Origin: Asterella californica
Taxonomy: Eukaryota > Streptophyta > Marchantiopsida > Marchantiales > Aytoniaceae
DNA: 64,000 bases
Assembly: GCA_036924285.1 (NCBI GenBank)
Contig: JAYKYS010000018.1
Location: 3,782,001-3,846,000, forward strand
Direction: 5' to 3'
Shown: positions 47,896 to 57,860 of the stretch, one piece after another
Numbering within the stretch: position 1 is the first letter of the stretch
Layout of the letters: each line of letters begins with the position of its first letter
Program-made: the position numbers and the translations under genes
Notes under the pieces: generated by a model
What the model saw: the letters and a program-made list of their open reading frames with translations, nothing else
Databases searched by the model: none
Told to the model about the DNA's origin: nothing

Positions 47896-50800
47896 AGCTA
47901 GGATTCTCGCCTGATCCAATAGAGCAGGAAGCTTTATCCACTGGCTTCTTGGGACAGACATCATGTGGATCAGTGTGTTATAGGAAGGTTGAGAATCTGA
48001 AGAGGTTTGAGAGGCAACATGTGAAGTATGTACATCAGTCTTTGAGAGATAGTGGAGAGTTAGCAGGAGATGAATACATATCTGGAGTGTTTGAAGAGCA
48101 GTATTTGGTAGATACTATAGGGGAGTTGAAATCTATAGTAGAAAGTTCTATAGATGATGTAGATAGAGTGGTGAGAGTGAGCTCCAAGGAGCTTTATGAT
48201 GTAATTGATAAGTTTATAGATCGGCAAGAGGTGTATGTGGAGACCAAGTACAAGTCAGTGGCAAAGAAAGTCAAACCAGTGGCTTTGCCTTTACCACTTG
48301 ATTACAATCAGAAGATGGAGCAAGCTGCACGAGAACCGACGCTCAGAGGACCGAGAAGAATTGGGCACCAGTTCACAGAAACAACACTGAAGGAGCTGAG
48401 GATTGGAGGTGATGGATTTCTTACCGAGCAAGAGAAGAAGAGCTTCAGGGAGATGCTATCTAGGCATGGTAAGGCGTTTGCATTTGAGTCACATGAAGTA
48501 GGATGTGTAGATCCAAGTGTAGTTGCACCTATGGTAATCTTTACTATACCGCATGTGCCTTGGAATCTACGTCCTATCCTTGTGCCTAGAGCTCATCTGC
48601 CAAAGCTGATAGACTTGCTCAATGAGAGGATTAGGATGGGTATCTTGGAACCATCTATAGCTCCCTATTCTAGCAGATGGTTTACTGTTCCGAAGAAGAG
48701 TGGAGCTTTGAGATTCATTCAAGATATGCAGCCAGTTAACAAGGTGACTATCAGGAATATGGGTATAGGACCTATTGTAGACGAGTTTGCAGAGGCTTTT
48801 GCTGGTCGTGCTATCTATTCAATGGGAGACTTATATTCAGGTTACGATCAATTTCAGTTATCCTCTGAGAGTAGAGACTTGACTACAATGAGGACACCTT
48901 TGGGGTTACTAAGGATGTGCACCTTGCCACAAGGTGCTACCAATTCTGTAGCACATATGATGAATGGCATGAATAAAGTTTTGAGGGATTTCATTCCTGA
49001 AAAAACTATGCCATTCCTTGATGATGTGCCGATCAAAGGGTGTGCTGAGGAGGAGAAGAATGAGGTAATGGATCAGAGGGGGTGCCGTAAGTTTGTTGCA
49101 GATCACATAGCTGACTGTGATAAGATATTGAGTCGACTGGAAGAGGTTCATTTGACTTTATCAGGAGCCAAGTCTGTGTTTGGAGTACAAGAGGTGTTAA
49201 TAGTGGGACATCTGTGTGGATCTTATGGTCGGAAACCTTGTCCAAACAAGGTTGATGTCATCCGAAGGATGAAGGAGACATGTGGATCGGTTACTGAGGT
49301 GAGAAGGTTTCTAGGAGCATGTGTGTTTTATCATATATGGATTCCACACTTTGCACATGTAGCAGATCCGTTGTACAAGTTGCTGAGGAAGGGACAAAGA
49401 TTTCAGTGGCAAGAGGAGCAAAGCGAGTCTATGAGGAAGTTGAAGGATCTTTTGGCTTCACCACCAACTCTACGAAAGGTAACATATGAGTTGGGGAGAT
49501 CTGTTATCCTTACTGTTGATACTAGTCCTATTGGCATTGGATGGGCTGTAGGGCAAGACGATGAGGATGGAAATAGATATGTGGTGCGTTTTGGAGCTAA
49601 GGTGTTAAGTTCACGGCAGAGAGACTACCCTCAAGTAAAAAGAGAGCTATGGGGAGTAGTTACTGCGATGAAGAGTGACAAGGAATACTTGATAGGAGCA
49701 CCTGTGGTTGTGGAGACAGATTGTTTACCTCTCTTGGGAATGATCACTAGCTGTACAACTCCAGATATTGCTATGTTGAGGTGGATAGCATATATCAAGT
49801 CCTTGAACCCAAAGTTTAGACATATTGCAGGAAAAGACAATCCTGTGGCAGATATGTTATCAAGGGCTAGGTATTATGATGAGAAGGAAATGATAGATGA
49901 CCAGGAGGATGTTGGAACAGAGTTCTATTCTAGTGCTCTTGCTAGAAGAGATAGAAGCTGTTTTGCAGCCTCGTTGGAGTTTTTTGAGGAAACTATGTAT
50001 GATGGCGAGTGGTTGGATCTTGGACGCTATTTGAGTTCACTGGAAAGGCAAGAAGACTGGTCTGATGCAGATTTCAAGAGGATCCGTAGAATAGCTTATG
50101 GTTACTTTTTACATGGAGGACATCTATGGAAACGCCCTAAGCTACAAGGAGGTATACCGCAGCGGGTGGTATGTGACTTGGAATTGCAGCAGAAGCTGAT
50201 CAAAGAGTTCCATGAGAGTTTATGGGCCGGTCATAGAGGAGTTTGGGCTACATTTGCCAAGATGAAGGAAAAGTATTGGTGGAAGGGTATGTATAAGGGG
50301 GTAGTACAGTTTGTTTCATCCTGTATATCCTGCCAGATGTATTCCAACGTACGTCATCGTGATGGATTGCATCCTACTTATCCTTTAGCTATCCATTACA
50401 AATGGGTAGTTGATCTGGTAACTATGCCATTTGGACTTGGACAAATGAGGTATCTAGTCTTGGCTAGAGAAGATCTATCTAACCAAGTCGAAGGCCGTGC
50501 TCTGAGGACGAAGACCACTGCTAGTGTCTGCCGCTTTCTACTTGAAGATGTTATTTGTAGGTATGGGTGTGTGGGAAAGATCACTGCAGATAGGGGTGAG
50601 TTGGATGCACAAGAAGCAGTTGAGTTCTTCAAGCGATTGGGAATCAAGTTGGCGTTAACCACTGCTTACAATCCTGAAGGGAATGGCAAGAGCGAAAGAG
50701 GTCATCCGCCAATCATCAAAGCTTTGGTAAAAGCTTGCAAGGGTAAGATCCGTGAATGGCCTAGACTGCTACCATTTGCTTTATGGGCAGATCGTACAAC

Positions 50801-51359
50801 TCATAGTACCGTTACAGGTTACATGCCAGCAGAGTTGATACTAGGACAAAAACCTGTGATGCCGATTGAGGAGGTTGTGCCTACTTGGAATGTTTTGCCA
50901 TGGGAAGATGGTAGAAGTACGGAGGATCTTCTTGCATTAAGGATCCAGCAGTTAGAACGAAGACCTGAGGATGTTGCCAAAGCTGTGGAAAGGTTAAAGA
51001 CTGCTAGAGAGAGAAACAAAGGCAGACTTGATAGAACGCATAGATTACGACCCAAACCAGTTAAGGAATGTGATTGGGTGTTAGTCTATGATAGTAGTCT
51101 TGATAATCAGCATAGCGCTATCAGAAAGTTTTCCAAGAGATGGTTCGGACCTTATGTCGTGTTAGAAGTTTATGATAATGCCACATACTCTTTGAGAGAG
51201 TTAGATGGTGTAGTGCTCAAGATACCAGTCGCAGGGAAGAGAATCAAGCTCTTTAGAAGAAGAGGAGAGGACCAGAACATTGCAGAACTTACTGAGGATG
51301 AAGCTGAAGACTCAATGGAGGTTGAAGATGAATTTGAAGCTGAAGCTGAAGGGTCTTGA
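47847..51359 (+). CDS. pol: Pol polyprotein of element B (RT, RNase H, integrase), reached by frameshift
   Basis: The frame is open from 47847 to the TGA ending at 51359 (1170 codons); no ATG is needed if it is made as a gag-pol fusion. Numbered from codon 47949, a linker (1-185) is followed by RT with YSSRWFTVPKKSGALRF, DLYSGYDQFQL, TLPQGATNS and the catalytic FLDD (356-359). RNase H follows with VDTSPIGIGWA (Asp524), KRELWG, ETDCLPLLG and ADMLSRA. Integrase then shows its HHCC zinc site (H-x6-H ... SSCISCQ), the core with VVDLV (about 820), TADRGE (about 880) and GKSERGH (about 916), and a C-terminal part with RWFGPY (GPY/F module) and GKRIKLF. No chromodomain is seen. The acidic tail is Glu-rich. 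Copying (RT, RNase H) and insertion (integrase) of the element depend on it. Intact. Confidence 0.95.
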   Translation, partial: GFWQSTIEERDFNGTVELGFSPDPIEQEALSTGFLGQTSCGSVCYRKVENLKRFERQHVKYVHQSLRDSGELAGDEYISGVFEEQYLVDTIGELKSIVESSIDDVDRVVRVSSKELYDVIDKFIDRQEVYVETKYKSVAKKVKPVALPLPLDYNQKMEQAAREPTLRGPRRIGHQFTETTLKELRIGGDGFLTEQEKKSFREMLSRHGKAFAFESHEVGCVDPSVVAPMVIFTIPHVPWNLRPILVPRAHLPKLIDLLNERIRMGILEPSIAPYSSRWFTVPKKSGALRFIQDMQPVNKVTIRNMGIGPIVDEFAEAFAGRAIYSMGDLYSGYDQFQLSSESRDLTTMRTPLGLLRMCTLPQGATNSVAHMMNGMNKVLRDFIPEKTMPFLDDVPIKGCAEEEKNEVMDQRGCRKFVADHIADCDKILSRLEEVHLTLSGAKSVFGVQEVLIVGHLCGSYGRKPCPNKVDVIRRMKETCGSVTEVRRFLGACVFYHIWIPHFAHVADPLYKLLRKGQRFQWQEEQSESMRKLKDLLASPPTLRKVTYELGRSVILTVDTSPIGIGWAVGQDDEDGNRYVVRFGAKVLSSRQRDYPQVKRELWGVVTAMKSDKEYLIGAPVVVETDCLPLLGMITSCTTPDIAMLRWIAYIKSLNPKFRHIAGKDNPVADMLSRARYYDEKEMIDDQEDVGTEFYSSALARRDRSCFAASLEFFEETMYDGEWLDLGRYLSSLERQEDWSDADFKRIRRIAYGYFLHGGHLWKRPKLQGGIPQRVVCDLELQQKLIKEFHESLWAGHRGVWATFAKMKEKYWWKGMYKGVVQFVSSCISCQMYSNVRHRDGLHPTYPLAIHYKWVVDLVTMPFGLGQMRYLVLAREDLSNQVEGRALRTKTTASVCRFLLEDVICRYGCVGKITADRGELDAQEAVEFFKRLGIKLALTTAYNPEGNGKSERGHPPIIKALVKACKGKIREWPRLLPFALWADRTTHSTVTGYMPAELILGQKPVMPIEEVVPTWNVLPWEDGRSTEDLLALRIQQLERRPEDVAKAVERLKTARERNKGRLDRTHRLRPKPVKECDWVLVYDSSLDNQHSAIRKFSKRWFGPYVVLEVYDNATYSLRELDGVVLKIPVAGKRIKLFRRRGEDQNIAELTEDEAEDSMEVEDEFEAEAEGS

Positions 51360-51395
51360 TCTGGATTTGGCACATACCGGAGGATGTGCAGGTTC

Positions 51396-51407
51396 AGAGG
51401 GGGTGGA
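51396..51407 (+). other. Polypurine tract of element B
   Basis: AGAGGGGGTGGA ends at the base before the 3' LTR. Confidence 0.8.
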
Positions 51408-52815
51408 TGTCGCGCCATTTGACGGCTACATGCTTGACTTCTACTCCGACGCTTAGGTTTAGTAGTTCTAGAAGTTAGCTCATATTACTTCTAGTCCTTT
51501 ATGTATATGTTTGACACCTTTGCATATGGTGTTAACACTATTTTGAGTCCTAGCAGGCTGATAGTATGTTAGTTGTCTTGTTCAAGCATTTGTGCGCTTG
51601 TGCAAGTGACTTCTTACTTGTCTATGACGTTCAATGTACATAACTTAGGGTTTCCATGCTGATAGGGGTTGGGTTTAGGGTTTAGGGTTTAGGGTTTAAA
51701 CCCTAATTGCTCATGGGTTGTACCTACTTGTCGCCCATGCACGCTTTCTAGCTGATTTAAGTTATTTTTCGGGGCTACGTGTCGTTTTAGGTAGTTTAAG
51801 TATTACGCTGGCACTCTAGGGGGCTTGACGTGGTAGCCTATGAGTGTAGATAAGTTACCAGGTAGTTTAAGGCACAAAAGGACGGTCAAGTGGAGCTATG
51901 AACTCCCATTGGTCCATTTTTGTCTTTTGTAAAACTCTAAGTTTAGAAACAGAGCTCTAGAGGAGAGTTCGAGCAATTGGTGAGGTATCTTCGAAATCTG
52001 AGAACACAGGAAGAGAGAGCTCGTCGTGCCAAGCACTGTCAGTGAAATTTTTGCTCGATTTGGATCAATAAACAAGAAGTTATGCCCAATTGAAGTTCGG
52101 ATTGTGCCAAAACTGCATCACTTTTGTTGATTTTGGGGTTTTCAGTGCCAATTGCAGCAGAATTGAGGAAATCACTTCAAAACTTCGTGGTTGCGTTCAC
52201 TGTCAGGAGGGCTACGACTGTCCAAAAAGTTTCAAATCATTTGATTAATTGAGTAATTCAGGGCGGCCGCTGAAGCAGAGGGGGTCTGAAAAGCTCTTAA
52301 TCTAGAGCAGCGACTTTAGAGAAGGAGATCTGGAGTTCTACAAACAATCAAGAGTCCCAACTTCACAGGGATGTTCAGCACCCTGTAGACTTCAAATACT
52401 GTGAGAAGATTTGAAATTCATCGAGCCAATTCTCTGTTCTATGTCTGAATAGCTATCTAGGTACCAGAAATTGCCATAATTCTCTTATTCAGAACTTTTC
52501 TGTTCATATCTCCGTGTCAGAATTTGATCTCAGGTTGAAACTTCGTCTGTGAGTTCAGTAGTACCTCATTTGCATGTAGGGGAAGTTTAGAAGTCTAAAC
52601 CTTCATAGTTTTCCTCTCTTTGAGTGTGAAAGTTCACCGCTTAAACCTATTACTACTAGTTAAACCTAAATTTCGCTTTTTGAGCATATCAGAGGATCCT
52701 ACACTCCTGTGTGAGTGTTTATAGCTCCTGCTGTGACCTGAAAGCCAACCTCTTGAGTAAACAACCACAGCCAGAAGCCCGGCGCTTTCCTAGGTAGACG
52801 GATCACACTCCGACA
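51408..52815 (+). repeat. 3' LTR of element B
   Basis: 1408 bp, TGTCGCGCC... to ...ACTCCGACA. By eye it differs from the 5' LTR by about three substitutions and by a telomere-repeat insert near 51671-51706. Confidence 0.95.
51671..51706 (+). repeat. Telomere-repeat insert with inverted junction in the 3' LTR
   Basis: About three and a half TTTAGGG units run forward and meet one inverted unit (CCCTAA) at a palindromic GGGTTTAAACCC (51692-51703). The 5' LTR has instead TTTGAG at this place (44345-44350), so the insert (net 35 bp) came after integration. TTTAGGG is the usual plant telomere unit. Confidence 0.9.
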
Positions 52816-52819
52816 CCAG
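52816..52819. other. Right target duplication of element B (CCAG)
   Basis: The partner of CCGG at 44077-44080; one mismatch. A duplication of 4 bp fits a Ty3/gypsy insertion. Confidence 0.7.
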
Positions 52820-55199
52820 CCCATAGACTCTCATGAAACTCCTTGATCAGCTTCTGCTGCAATTCCAGGTCACATATCACCCGCTGTGGTACACCTCCTT
52901 GTAGCTTAGGGCGCTTCCATAGATGTCCTCCATGTAAAAAGTACCCATAAGCTATTCTACGGATCCTCTTGAAATCTGCATCAGACCAGCCTTCTTGCCT
53001 TTCCAGTGAACTCAAATAGCGCCCAAGATCCAACCACTCGCCATCATACATAGTTTCCTCAAATAACTCCAATGGAGCTGCAAAACAGCTTCCATCCTTT
53101 CTAGCAAGAGCACTAGAATAGAACTCAGGTCCCACATCCTCCTGATCATCTATCATTTCCTTCTCATCGTAATACCTAGCCCTTGATAACATATCTGTCA
53201 CAGGATTGTCTTTTCCTGCAATATGTCTAAACTCTGGGTTCAAGGACTTGATATATGCTATCCACCTCAACATAGCAAGGTCTGGAGTTGTACAGCTAGT
53301 AATCATTCCCAAGAGAGGTAAACAATCTGTCTCCACAACCACAGGTGCTCCTATCAAGTATTCCTTGTCACTCTTCATCGTAGTAACTACTCCCCATAGC
53401 TCTCTCTTGACATGAGGGTAGTCTCTCTGCCGTGAACTTAATACCTTAGCACCAAAACGCACCACATATCTATTCCCATCCTCATCGTCTTGCCCTACAG
53501 CCCATCCAATGCCAATAGGACTAGTATCAACAGTAAGGATAACAGATCTCCCCAACTCATATGTTACCTTCCGTAGAGTTGGTGGTGAAGCCAAAAGATC
53601 TTTCAACTTCTTCATAGACTCGCTTTGCTCCTCTTGCCACTGAAATCTTTGCCCCTTCCTCAGCAACTTGTACAACGGATCTGCTACATGTGCAAAGTGT
53701 GGAATCCATATATGATAAAACACACATGCACCTAGAAATCTTCTCACCTCAGTAACCGATCCACACGTCTTCTTCATTCTTCGAATGGCATCAACCTTGT
53801 TTGGACAAGGTTTCCGACCATAAGATCCACAAAGGTGCCCCACTATTAACACCTCCTGTTCTCCAAATACAGACTTTGCTCCTGATAAAGTCAAATGAAC
53901 CTCCTCCAGTCGACTCAGTATCTTATCACAGTCAGCTATGTGATCTGCAACAAACTTACGGCACCCCCTCTGATCCATTACCTCATTCTTCTCCTCCTCA
54001 GCACATCCTTTGATCGGCACATCATCAAGGAATGGCATAGTTTTTTCAGGAATGAAGTCCCTCAAAACTTTGTTCATGCCATTCATCATATGTGCTACAG
54101 AATTGGTAGCACCTTGTGGCAAGGTGCACATCCTTAGTAACCCCAAAGGCGTCCTCATTGTAGTCAAGTCTCTACTTTCAGAGGATAACTGAAACTGATC
54201 ATACCCTGAATATAAGTCTCCCATTGAATAGATAGCACGACCAGCAAAAGCCTCTGCAAACTCGTCTACAATAGGTCCTATACCCATATTCCTGATAGTC
54301 ACCTTGTTAACTGGTTGCATATCTTGGATGAATCTCAAAGCTCCACTCTTCTTCGGAACAGTAAACCATCTGCTAGAGTAGGGAGCTATAGATGGTTCCA
54401 AGATACCCATCCTAATCCTCTCATTGAGCAAGTCTATCAGCTTTGGTAGATGAGCTCTAGGTACAGGGATAGGACGTAGATTCCAAGGCACATGCGGTAT
54501 AGTAAAGATTACCATAGGTGCAACTACACTTGGATCTACACATCCTACTTCATGTGACTCAAACGCAAACGCCTTACCATGCCTAGATAGCATCTCCCTG
54601 AAGCTCTTCTTCTCTTGCTCAGTAAGAAATCCATCACCTCCAATCCTCAGCTCCTTCAGTGTTGTTTCTGTGAACTGGTGCCCAATTCTTCTCGGTCCTT
54701 TGAGCGTCGGTTCTCGTGCAGCTTGCTCCATCTTCTGATTGTAGTCGGGTGGTAAAGACAAAGCCACTGGTTTGACTTTCTTTGCCACTGACTTGTACTT
54801 GGTCTCCACATACACCTCTTGTCGATCTATAAACTTATCAATTACATCATAAAGCTCCTTGGAGCTCACTCTCACCACTCTATCTACATCATCTATAGAA
54901 CTTTCTACTATAGACTTCAACTCCCCTATGGTATCTATCAAATACTGCTCTTCAAACACTCCAGATATGTATTCATCTTTGGCTAACTCTCCACTATCCC
55001 ACAAAGACTGCTGTACATACTTCACATGTTGTCTCTCAAACCTCTTCAGATTTTCAACCTTCCTATAACACACTGATCCACATGATGTCAGTCCTAAGAA
55101 GCCAGTGGATAAAGCTTCCTGCTCTATTGGATCAGGCGAGAATCCTAGCTCTACTGTACCGTTGAAGTCTCGCTCTTCAATGGTACTCTGCCAAAACCC
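52816..55199 (-). pseudogene. Pol 5' part of element C (linker, RT, RNase H, start of integrase)
   Basis: The reading frame is open from the frameshift heptamer (55199-55193) to the B insertion point. It carries the same motifs as B: YSSRWFTVPKKSGALRF, FLDD, VDTSPIGIGWA, ETDCLPLLG and the first His of the integrase zinc site. It ends ...HESLWAG, after which three codons of B's LTR (VGV) and a stop follow. Differences from B are scattered single residues. It is not decayed but cut, so C was probably still intact when B arrived. Confidence 0.92.
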
Positions 55200-55734
55200 C
55201 TAGACTCTCTAAACTCTTGAGTAATCTTAGGCAGTGGACGGTCTCTCAAGCTATCACGATTCCTCTCATGTTCTGCAGCAACGGTCAAAAACTGAACAGC
55301 TCTTTTGCCGTCTCTACTACGTATCCTAGCATAGGTTGAACCATCATCCATAACTCGTGTCTCCATTCTAACAGCAGTAATGTAAGGCTGCCCTAGAATG
55401 ATAGGATAGGTTGACATGTCTTGCACAAAGAAATTTTGAACATCACTGATGTCACCCACAGTTACCTTGATGTTGGGGCAAGCACCATAGAGTTCTCCTC
55501 GCTGATTGTTGGCAGCACGAATAAGCCATCCATGGTCAGTGTCTATGGACCATCTCCCACGCTTGTACAGCTCCTTAGACATCAGATTAATCTCTGAGCC
55601 ATGATCAATCAACGCCACCACAGGTTCCTCTAGATCTCCCAGCTTCACTAAGGTCTCTGTGGTTGCTCTTGCCCAATGGTTGTGAGAGTAATGGCTCTTT
55701 TGTGATGCTTCCACCTCATCTTCAAACCTCACGT
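55151..55734 (-). pseudogene. Protease part of gag of element C, cut by element D
   Basis: From the D junction at 55734/55735 the minus strand reads NVRFEDEVEASQKSHYSHNH and on through ALIDHGSEINLMS (the D-H-G protease site), ILGQPYITA and ESRGFGRVP to the stop at 55151. This is almost the same as the C-terminal 190 residues of B's gag. The codons before it belong to D's LTR. The rest of this gene is expected on the far side of D. Confidence 0.9.
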
Positions 55735-56227
55735 TGTCGTGTTGTACATGGGTCTGTACAATGAAAACTAGTTGCAAAGAGATCTTTTCTTTGTTGTGTA
55801 AAGGAAGCTGCCCTGCAGCTTAACAAGCTAGGCTGGAGCTAAGCTGGGGCCATGCTTGACAAGCTGCCCCCTAGCTTGGGTTGGAGTATCACCCCTAAGG
55901 GAGTCGAAAGACACCAGGATGTAAAGCACGACGAGGAGAGCGACCTCATGCTTCTAGTTTTGACAGAAAGTGTTTTAAGCAATAATTAGTACGAGTTTTA
56001 GGCTGTGAAATATGTGAAAGAGGGAATTCCGTCGATTCTGGCTCGAGACTCGAACTCAGAATCTGATAGCGTGGGTGTGTAGGTGTTCCTGAATACTATA
56101 GTTTTGACTCCTTGTTCATTAAAAACGGAGTTGTATAGAAGAGTTTGCACAGAAAAGGTTAGTAAAGACTTTGCAGGAAGATTTCTACAGTAAAAGCATA
56201 TGTACAAAGTTTAAATCCTTTTAGAAC

Positions 56228-56560
56228 GGAACTAGAGGCCATCCCAGTGATAGGGCGCCTGCCTAGGAGGGAAGTGGTCTCAGGATCAATCCCTCCTGGC
56301 CTCTGGTTCCTATTCTGGCGTGTTGGCCTCCCGGATGGGAGTCTATGTTGGGTATTCAGCCATGTCCTGATTACCTAGGGACGGGAGACCGGTATCTCCC
56401 TTAATCGTGGGCTTCCTGGCCTAAGCCTCCGCATGCCATCCTGAATATACTATGGGAGATACCTGGTGCGCATATGGGGGGGCTGTAAGCCCTGTGGGGC
56501 AGCCTCATAAGTGTTAGGGCTTCGGCCTACATTGGATGGCTTGTAGTATATTCAGGATGG
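56228..56560 (+). mobile_element. tRNA-like SINE piece inside the LTR of element D
   Basis: GGAACTAGAGGCC (56228-56240) pairs with GGCCTCTGGTTCC (56298-56310) with one mismatch, like a tRNA acceptor stem. Between them are an A-box-like CAGTGATAGGG and a B-box-like AGGATCAATCC (56282-56292). The GTCTCAGGATCAA block also occurs in the repeat at 17485. Downstream an 18-bp inverted repeat, GCCATCCTGAATATACTA near 56435 and its inverse near 56546, closes the segment. Limits and target duplications are not certain. Confidence 0.4.
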
Positions 56561-56740
56561 CATCAAGATGGCATCAAGAGCACAGGAAACTTTTGCTAAG
56601 TAGTTAAATAATCATCGAGTAGGCTTGCGATGAGGAATGAGGTTATGTGAACCTTTATCAGTGTAGAGATAGAGTTTGTAGAGACAACTGCCAAACTTAT
56701 ATTAAAAAAGGGTCAACTTTGTAAAAAATGCTTTGTACGC

Positions 56741-56834
56741 ATAAGGACAGCAAGGGGGCAGCTTAAGCTGGGGGCCTGCTTGTGATAAGCAACTGTGCTT
56801 ATAAGGACAGCAGGGGGGCAGCTTAAGCTGGGCC
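56741..56834 (+). repeat. Two copies of a 60-bp unit in the LTR of D
   Basis: ATAAGGACAGCARGGGGGCA followed by GCTTAAGCTGGG begins at 56741 and again at 56801. Related AAGCTGGGGCC/AAGCTGCCCCC words occur near 55837-55880. Confidence 0.75.
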
Positions 56835-56952
56835 CTTAGCTTTTAGGTTAAATACTTGCGACGGCTGAAGATCGGGGGACTTTTCAAACAGTTTGGCAGA
56901 GGAGTTTTCTGAGTGAGTGGAGGCGGAAGGAGGAGAAAGGAGCAGAATTAGG

Positions 56953-57162
56953 GATTGAGGGGAGGAGACGCTGAGAAGCTTGGAGGCTGAGTGGGGATCG
57001 AATTTTCTGACAGAATTGAGTGGATTGAGGGGAGGAGACGCTGAGAAGCTTGGAGGCTGAGTGGGGATCGAATTTTCTGACAGAATTGAGTGGATTGAGG
57101 GGAGGAGACGCTGAGAAGCTTGGAGGCTGAGTGAAGATCGATTTTTCAGACAAAATTGAGTA
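56953..57162 (+). repeat. Three tandem 70-bp copies in the LTR of D
   Basis: GATTGAGGGGAGGAGACGCT starts at 56953, 57023 and 57093; the first two copies are practically identical, the third diverges at its end. A more distant copy is visible near 57265-57345. The unit reads as a Pro/Ser-rich peptide on the minus strand, which is an effect of the repeat and not a gene. Confidence 0.85.
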
Positions 57163-57726
57163 GAATGAGCAGGGGAGATCGTGAGAGAGGCAAGAAAGTG
57201 TTTTGGAGACAAGAACCTCATTTGCAAACGATTTTTGGATTGAGAGCCGGGAGCTGAAGCAGAAGGAAGGGAATTAGGGATTTAGGATCAGGGAAGCGCA
57301 TGAGAAGCTGGGAGACAGGGAGAGAGGAAATTTTCTGGACAGAATTGAGAAGGTGGATGGTGACTTCGTGACAGAGGGATAGACAAACGTTTGGAGGTTG
57401 GAGCTTCATCTGATATACAGTTTGGGGTTTGGAAGCAGTAGAATTGAACGGACAGAGGTGGTTTATTTGAAGGAGATCGTTTTTGACAAGGCTTTGGTTG
57501 TCGTAAGATCAAATTCCTTGGAATTTTCAGCTGAGAAGGACTTAGGAGAGGAGGAGAGAGATATTTTCTTAACAGTGAAGCAGTTGACACTGTAATAAAG
57601 CTATTTCTACTCCGGAGAGACATATTTGTGTACCTGAGTGCGTGCTTGAGTGTTTGTTTTGCAATTGGTGGATACAAGAGACTGGGTTTTGAGATTTCAT
57701 CGTCTGCAGCGACATATTTTCCCTTC

Positions 57727-57744
57727 TGGTCATTTCTCTTTGAT
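57727..57744 (+). promoter_or_regulatory. Candidate primer-binding site of element D
   Basis: TGGTCATTTCTCTTTGAT begins 12 nt after the proposed LTR end. It differs from the site of B. The tRNA is not identified. Confidence 0.3.
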
Positions 57745-57860
57745 CTATCACAGTCAGGAGGTCCGCCCTCCCCAAGAAAGACTCTCGCCACGACATCTGG
57801 TGCTTCCACTGAGAGCAATTGGGGTGATTGATTGGAGAATTGACTAGATTGAGAGAGAAA

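Larger units (their letters stand above)
44081..52815 (+). mobile_element. Element B: complete young Ty3/gypsy LTR retrotransposon
   Basis: Both LTRs (44081-45453 and 51408-52815), a candidate primer site, gag-protease, a frameshift site, intact pol and a polypurine tract are present in order. Apart from one 35-bp net insertion the LTRs differ at about three positions by eye, so the insertion is recent. All catalytic motifs of protease (as DHG), RT, RNase H and integrase are present and both reading frames are open, so it could be autonomous. It lies in the integrase gene of element C. Confidence 0.95.
41601..55734 (-). mobile_element. Element C: Ty3/gypsy retrotransposon, split by B and cut into by D
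   Basis: Minus-strand order: the gag-protease fragment (55734-55151), pol to the start of integrase (55199-52816), then after the 8.7-kb insertion B the rest of integrase (44080-42948), a purine tract and the 3' LTR (42899-41601). The 5' LTR and the first part of gag are not here; they should lie to the right of element D, beyond the window. Protein sequence is nearly the same as that of B, so C and B belong to one family, and C was inserted before both B and D. Confidence 0.9.
55735..57714 (+). repeat. 5' LTR of element D
   Basis: It runs from TGTCGTGTTGTACATGG at the junction with element C to GTCTGCAGCGACA, 1980 bp, with TGTCG/CGACA ends like B and C. The left end is fixed by the break in C's homology and the right end by analogy with B (TA follows both LTRs). 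It contains a tRNA-like SINE piece and two sets of short tandem repeats. The second LTR is not in the window to confirm the ends. Confidence 0.75.

Noticed and set aside
48854..51418. Several 60-90 codon minus-strand frames
   Set aside because: They are antisense readings of pol in element B and recur wherever the same gene occurs in C.
51671..51706. A chromosome end
   Set aside because: The tract is only a few units, has an inverted junction, and ordinary LTR sequence continues on both sides.
56823..57227. 134-codon minus-strand frame with repeated Ser/Pro-rich text
   Set aside because: It is the reverse reading of the 70-bp tandem repeat in the LTR of D; no domain, promoter or conservation supports a protein.
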